Below the pieces are notes generated by a model. The model was not told where the DNA came from, searched no databases, and saw only the letters and a list, made by a program, of their open reading frames with translations. From Pseudomonadota bacterium (GTDB lineage Bacteria; Verrucomicrobiota; Verrucomicrobiia; Chthoniobacterales; UBA6821): a stretch of 9,029 nucleotides of DNA. Below, piece after piece: positions 5,532 through 9,029 of the stretch. Position numbers and translations under genes: made by a program. Each line of letters opens with the position of its first letter. The first letter of the stretch is position 1. The stretch lies in the NCBI GenBank assembly GCA_009928265.1, contig RFPR01000080.1, forward strand, positions 1 through 9,029, given 5' to 3'.

Positions 5532-7937
5532 TTAGGCTGCCTTCTTGAGTGGAGCCTGCTCGATTAGCATAGGAGAAGCGTCCGGCGTGGCACTTGGTAA
5601 TGGACTGGGAGTTGGAGTAGAAGCTGGCACAAGAGCTTCAGGTTCAGTCGGCTTAGGGGTGAAACTCGGCGATGGAACGGCCTCTGGGAGTGCGGGGGTG
5701 TTTGTGAAGACAGGCTGATTTGTAGAAGTAGATTCAGGAGCTACTCCTGCGGAAGTAGGAGCCTGCGGCCCAGTCATTGGCGTTGCCGTCGAGGATGAGG
5801 AGAAGGTTGAATCCTGCTTTGCCATGACGACCATGGCGAAGGGACCTGCGTCACGAACGGCGGCGAGGAGGCCTTTTTCCTTCCGAAGCTTCACGAGCCA
5901 ATCGCGCTGAACCTTAGCCAGCGATCCTGCGGCATCATGGGTCGCAAGAGCTTCCTTGTAGAAATCAGCCATGATCTTCGGGGTAACTTCATCGCTCACC
6001 GGCCAGAGGGTCATGAGGAGATTCTGGGCTCCTGCCATCATGAATGCACGACGGAGTCCAAACACTCCCTCTCCTGAGCGCGCCTCCCCGACCCCCGTTT
6101 CGCATGCGGAAAGGGTCACGAGCCAGGTGCCATCGAGATTCAGTGCTCCGACCTCCTCGGCGGTCAGAATGCCATCCTCACTGGGATTGGGAACACGCCC
6201 TTCGCTCCACGCCTTCAGCGTTGCTTGAGCACCGGTCAGGGCGATCCCGCTCGCATGCATCGGATCGATTTTCGGCAAAGGGGCAGGTTTGTTGGCTGAA
6301 AGGTCCGGGGCCTCCATGACCTTCATCCCACGCTCACCATCGCCCCCTTGAGGAAGTGTATTGAGATAGAAACCATGGGTGGCCAGATGGAGGATGCCGG
6401 GGCTCTTCAGATTCTCGATAGCAGACTTATTGGCCGCTTCTCCCAACTTAGGCTCAGGAGACCACCCACCAGACTTTGCCACTTCCTCGAGCACAGCCTC
6501 CTCGGCTCGGGTTCCAGGTAGGGGAGGCAGGACAATCTTGCCGAACTCATCGACCTCGCCAGATCGAAGGGCCAGAGCATTGGTCGAGAAGGCCGAAGCC
6601 TTATAGTCAAAGACAGGATCCGCAAAAAGTACTATAGATTTGGAATCCGAGATCGTGACCTTGCGTGCTAGATCCCGACCGCTTCCCACATAGGCAATGT
6701 CGTAGTGCTCTGCGAGGAAACTGCCGTCTTTAGCAAATAGAGAAGAAAAGGAAAGGAAGTTTAGTTTTCCATATGGTGCAATAAATAATTTCTTGGTTTC
6801 CACAGGCAACTTCGAGAAAATCGGATCAACAAGAATATCCGTAAGGTCTTTCTGAGACTGGTTGAAAGTTTCTAGGTTCCCGTTTGAAATAGCATTTTTT
6901 AAGATTTCTGAATGCTTATCAATAATATCTGCTTCCGGAATAGATATTAATTGCGGTTCTTTATTTTTATAAATTACGATACATCCATAAAGTCGAGCCG
7001 TCCTCAAGGGAGGAATCTGAGGAATATGATACTCAAAGAAATCTAGAAATGCTTCACCATTGGACAAGTTTTTCATTACTGCCGTCAAATCGATCCTCGA
7101 ACTTTCTTTTGTTTTCCCACTCAATGAGTTATATTTTGCAAGATCTTTCTCTATTGCCGCTATTGTATCGGATTGTTTGTTGAAGTTTTTTATGTCTTCC
7201 GGTTTTTGGCTGAATGCAATTCGTGATGATTGCTTCCTTAGATCATTGAGGTTTTCAAGTGACCTTTGTGCCAGAGGATTAGATTTCAGGTTTTGTGCAA
7301 CTGCGCGATCTTCCAGCAAACTATCAAGAACAATCCCTTTTCGCCGTATTACCATATTAGCAACTTCTACTTTAGGTAATATTCTAACATCCAAATCAAA
7401 ATTTATTGTCGGAGCATAAGCAAGACGAGTGGATTCATCTGTTATTAATGCATTAGAGAAAAAGGAATTCTCTCCCTCGCAATACTTCTGGTAAAAAACT
7501 GCAGACCTTGCAATATTACCTAAAAGGTAAGATGTTAGCGCTACTGTTTCATAGTAGTAATCATGATTGTGAAATGGCCATTGTTCTAAATGTGCTTTCA
7601 GGGCTTCGCATGCCAATTTTTCTGCATACTCAATTTTGCCATAACTTATTAACGCATTCGCGTATTTCAGCATTGGAGAAATTGAAAATTTGCCATGCCC
7701 CCCTGAATGTCTCGATATTTTAAAACTTAGTTTTCCGATTGTAATGGCACCTTCATCTGAAAACAATTTATAATTCTTTTCAGAAAGATAATACGCCATT
7801 TCTTGATTATATAGTGAACTGTTTTGGTCGCCGTATAAATAACACAATGAACTTAAAGTGTCTTGATATGCGCTAAATACCCCATCATCTTCAAAAAGTA
7901 TTTTTTCATTATTTTTATAATTAGAATAGTTTTCCAA
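5532..7937 (-). CDS. CHAT-domain protease-like protein (C-terminal part of broken TPR-CHAT gene)
   Basis: CHAT domains are caspase-like (clan CD) cysteine proteases fused to sensor repeats. Numbering from the TTG at 7937 (801 residues): degenerate TPR helices about 20-160, a helical linker about 190-285, the CHAT domain about 285-708, then a Pro/Ser/Thr-rich tail (about 710-800). The catalytic pair is present: His521 in LHLATHGF and Cys612 in LSACETG, followed by GEGVFGLRRAFMMAGA and the closing GPFAMVVMAK strand. The TTG is only a leucine codon inside a frame that stays open to about 8097; no ribosome site precedes it, so it is not a true start and the frame continues the TPR frame upstream (8074-8766). 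Codons at 6750-7937 are AT-rich, those at 5532-6600 GC-rich. Target and activator unknown; no gRAMP/Cas partner is seen. Confidence 0.9.
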   Translation of the reverse strand: MENYSNYKNNEKILFEDDGVFSAYQDTLSSLCYLYGDQNSSLYNQEMAYYLSEKNYKLFSDEGAITIGKLSFKISRHSGGHGKFSISPMLKYANALISYGKIEYAEKLACEALKAHLEQWPFHNHDYYYETVALTSYLLGNIARSAVFYQKYCEGENSFFSNALITDESTRLAYAPTINFDLDVRILPKVEVANMVIRRKGIVLDSLLEDRAVAQNLKSNPLAQRSLENLNDLRKQSSRIAFSQKPEDIKNFNKQSDTIAAIEKDLAKYNSLSGKTKESSRIDLTAVMKNLSNGEAFLDFFEYHIPQIPPLRTARLYGCIVIYKNKEPQLISIPEADIIDKHSEILKNAISNGNLETFNQSQKDLTDILVDPIFSKLPVETKKLFIAPYGKLNFLSFSSLFAKDGSFLAEHYDIAYVGSGRDLARKVTISDSKSIVLFADPVFDYKASAFSTNALALRSGEVDEFGKIVLPPLPGTRAEEAVLEEVAKSGGWSPEPKLGEAANKSAIENLKSPGILHLATHGFYLNTLPQGGDGERGMKVMEAPDLSANKPAPLPKIDPMHASGIALTGAQATLKAWSEGRVPNPSEDGILTAEEVGALNLDGTWLVTLSACETGVGEARSGEGVFGLRRAFMMAGAQNLLMTLWPVSDEVTPKIMADFYKEALATHDAAGSLAKVQRDWLVKLRKEKGLLAAVRDAGPFAMVVMAKQDSTFSSSSTATPMTGPQAPTSAGVAPESTSTNQPVFTNTPALPEAVPSPSFTPKPTEPEALVPASTPTPSPLPSATPDASPMLIEQAPLKKAA

Positions 7938-8073
7938 GAAGCTCTCTTGCTCGCATGCAAGATTATTTAAAACACTATGTGCTTCGCTAAACTCTTTTTT
8001 GTTGATAAGAATTCTAGCTATTTGATTTTTGATGAAATATAACCTTGATGGATTATTTTCTAATTTGATTTTT

Positions 8074-8766
8074 TTAAGTTCTATGTTTTCCGCTTTTTTT
8101 TAGAATTGCTAATGCTTTATCATATTTATCTGCGGCTGAATAACAAACACTAAGATTAATGTAGGCCCTTTCTAAATCGCCATTTGATTCTTCATTGTTA
8201 TTTTGAATTACTGACTCCAATATTTCAGTAGCTTTTGGTTTGTTATCAGCCCAGTCATAAGCATGAGCTAGATCGATTTTTGCATTGACTACAAATGGGC
8301 TATTTTCCCCAAGGATTTTCTTTTTAACTTCTAATGACTTTTCATAATATTCTATTGCTTTTTTGTAATTGTAAGTTTGCTTATTATAAGCCATGCCTAG
8401 ATTGCTTAAGATTAATGCATATGTCTGATTATCTTTAGAAAGATTCTTCTGATTCCACTTTTCTAAAACCATTTCTCCTATTTCTATCGCCTTCTGGTAG
8501 TCTCTTTTCTGTATCAAAAGTGATGTGTAATCTGTTGATTCATCAAGAGTGTATTCATCGTTTTCCCCTCGATATTTTTGAAACATCTTATAAGTCTGCT
8601 CAATCGTATTTTCAGCTTTTACTATATCTCCACTGAATAAATAGATCCTCCCAATTTGTTGAATTGAACAGAGTGTTAGTAAATTACTTTCACCAACATA
8701 TTTTAGACTTATTTGGTAGGCTTGATTTGCCTTTATGTAAGAGTTTTTATAATCATTCTGTTGCAT
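8074..8766 (-). CDS. TPR-repeat protein (N-terminal part of broken TPR-CHAT gene)
   Basis: A 230-residue frame made of tetratricopeptide repeats of the about 42-residue, kinesin-light-chain-like kind: YKNSYIKANQAYQISLKYVG, GDIVKAENTIEQTYKMF, RDYQKAIEIGEMVLEKW, YNYKKAIEYYEKSLEVKKKI, NKPKATEILESVI and DKYDKALAILKK. Such repeats bind peptides or partner proteins and act as the sensor arm of TPR-CHAT proteins. The last six residues (SGKHRT) are out of repeat register because the frame shifts at the A8 tract 8101-8094; shifting by one base there continues as KKAENIELKKIKLENNPSR and joins the CHAT frame. The ATG at 8766 has no ribosome site and the frame stays open upstream to the insertion sequence, so the real start is lost or lies beyond it. 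Strongly AT-rich, unlike the housekeeping genes. Confidence 0.85.
   Translation of the reverse strand: MQQNDYKNSYIKANQAYQISLKYVGESNLLTLCSIQQIGRIYLFSGDIVKAENTIEQTYKMFQKYRGENDEYTLDESTDYTSLLIQKRDYQKAIEIGEMVLEKWNQKNLSKDNQTYALILSNLGMAYNKQTYNYKKAIEYYEKSLEVKKKILGENSPFVVNAKIDLAHAYDWADNKPKATEILESVIQNNNEESNGDLERAYINLSVCYSAADKYDKALAILKKSGKHRT
8094..8101 (-). other. A8 homopolymer at the frame junction
   Basis: On the coding strand the run is CT-AAAAAAAA-GCGG. Zero-frame reading gives CTA AAA AAA AGC, the downstream frame reads GCG GAA. A +1 shift, or loss of one A, restores TPR continuity. Runs of eight or more A are prone to replication, sequencing and transcriptional slippage. Confidence 0.85.
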
Positions 8767-8820
8767 TAATTTTATTGATTCTGACGTGACCTCGGTGATT
8801 TGAGCCAGGTGGTGTGTTAG

Positions 8821-8846
8821 TCTTTGGGTTTAACCAACCCCAAAGA
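8821..8846 (+). promoter_or_regulatory. Hairpin covering the transposase start region
   Basis: TCTTTGGG (8821-8828) pairs with CCCAAAGA (8839-8846); with one bulged C the stem extends two more A-T pairs around the loop TAACC. It ends two bases before the OrfA ATG at 8849, and no free ribosome site is visible there. Such leader hairpins in insertion sequences can block translation from read-through transcripts. Confidence 0.5.
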
Positions 8847-8848
8847 CC

Positions 8849-9029
8849 ATGAAAGGAAAGAGACACAGTACAGAGGACAAGATCCGGATATTGAGGCAGG
8901 CGGACGCCGGCCAAAGTATCGGGGATGTATGCCGAGAGCACAACCTCTCGCAGGTGAGCTTCCATCGATGGAAGAAGCAGTTCGGCCAGATGGAAGTTAA
9001 CGAGGCCAAAAGGCTGAAGGATCTGGAGC
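8849..9029 (+). CDS. IS3-family-type transposase OrfA, C-terminus beyond window
   Basis: DNA-binding subunit of an IS3-type transposase; in this family OrfA is joined to the catalytic OrfB by frameshifting to make OrfAB. The 60 visible residues show the HTH_Tnp_1 pattern: KRHSTEDKIRILRQADAGQS (4-23), the helix-turn-helix VCREHNLSQVSFHRWKKQF (27-45), then NEAKRLKDLE, the expected beginning of the leucine-zipper helix. The ATG at 8849 fits the family N-terminus. The catalytic DDE part should follow outside the window. IS2/IS407-like subgroups cannot be told apart from this piece. Confidence 0.88.
   Translation, partial: MKGKRHSTEDKIRILRQADAGQSIGDVCREHNLSQVSFHRWKKQFGQMEVNEAKRLKDLE

Larger units (their letters stand above)
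5532..8786 (-). pseudogene. Composite TPR-CHAT gene, frameshifted and truncated by an insertion sequence
   Basis: Removing one A from the A8 tract (8094-8101) joins the TPR and CHAT frames into one protein of 1077 residues counted from the ATG at 8766. The CHAT frame opens with a TAA formed exactly at this tract and the TPR frame ends 18 bases beyond it, so a single-base event explains both. The 5' end abuts the insertion sequence near 8787. Unless slippage restores the frame and a promoter exists within the element, no full-length protein is made. Confidence 0.75.
8787..9029 (+). mobile_element. Left part of an IS3-family-like insertion sequence
   Basis: Composition changes from AT-rich TPR coding to GC-richer DNA near 8787, and an OrfA-type transposase starts at 8849. 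IS3-family ends usually begin with TGA; candidates are TGACGTGACC at 8782, TGACC at 8787, TGATTTG at 8796 and TGAGCC at 8801. The exact end and the target duplication cannot be fixed because the right end is outside the window. Transposase direction is opposite to the interrupted TPR gene. Confidence 0.75.

Noticed and set aside
4931..5548. Plus-strand 205-codon frame across the toxin-antitoxin pair and the caspase remnant
   Set aside because: Antisense shadow; no ribosome site, no domain, and the minus-strand pair has coherent overlap and motifs.
5532..8786. Craspase-type (gRAMP plus TPR-CHAT) CRISPR effector
   Set aside because: No Cas7-11-like gene, CRISPR repeat array or other cas gene is visible in the window; TPR-CHAT proteins are common outside that system.
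8753..8965. 70-codon minus-strand frame overlapping the insertion sequence
   Set aside because: It lies opposite the OrfA helix-turn-helix coding and has no family pattern.

Overview
The window reads as chromosomal DNA of a Gram-negative-type bacterium. The supporting evidence is a periplasmic-type MsrB with a signal peptide, a membrane-anchored LysM protein paired with a YkuD-type L,D-transpeptidase, and a GpsA-PlsY glycerolipid pair. The housekeeping part is GC-rich. A very large TPR-CHAT gene, a caspase-family fragment and an IS3-type element would suit the Verrucomicrobiota/PVC group, but this assignment is inference from gene style only; no taxonomic marker is present.

Layout: (1) 1-1306, minus strand: plsY followed by gpsA (cut by the window edge) with a 4-bp ATGA overlap; together they make glycerol-3-phosphate and acylate it for phospholipid synthesis. 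(2) 1365-1946, plus: a secreted MsrB. (3) 2039-2113: tRNA-Val(GAC) with encoded CCA and a possible promoter upstream, followed by about 350 bp without a gene that holds a tandem 10-bp repeat and a hairpin. (4) 2465-4058, plus: a two-gene cell-wall operon, membrane-anchored double-LysM protein then L,D-transpeptidase. (5) 4081-4536, minus: a small, very basic coiled-coil protein of unknown role. (6) 4674-5317, minus: a type II toxin-antitoxin-like pair, antitoxin first, with a perfect 14-bp palindrome just upstream. (7) 5384-5518, minus: a short fragment resembling the C-terminal end of a caspase-family protein. (8) 5532 to about 8786, minus: one long TPR-CHAT protease-like gene, broken by a frameshift at an A8 tract and cut at its 5' end by (9) an IS3-family-like element whose OrfA starts at 8849 and runs out of the window.

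The most notable region is 4674-9029, an accessory island with defence-like parts: toxin-antitoxin pair, caspase-like remnant, CHAT protease-like protein and insertion sequence. The CHAT catalytic His and Cys are both kept, so the enzymatic half looks selected or only recently broken. Base composition switches inside this gene: the CHAT C-terminal half is GC-rich like the housekeeping genes, while the TPR half and the first part of CHAT are strongly AT-rich. This points to a mosaic gene made by recombination. No CRISPR array, rRNA or gRAMP/Cas gene is visible, so nothing here links this TPR-CHAT protein to a Craspase-type system.
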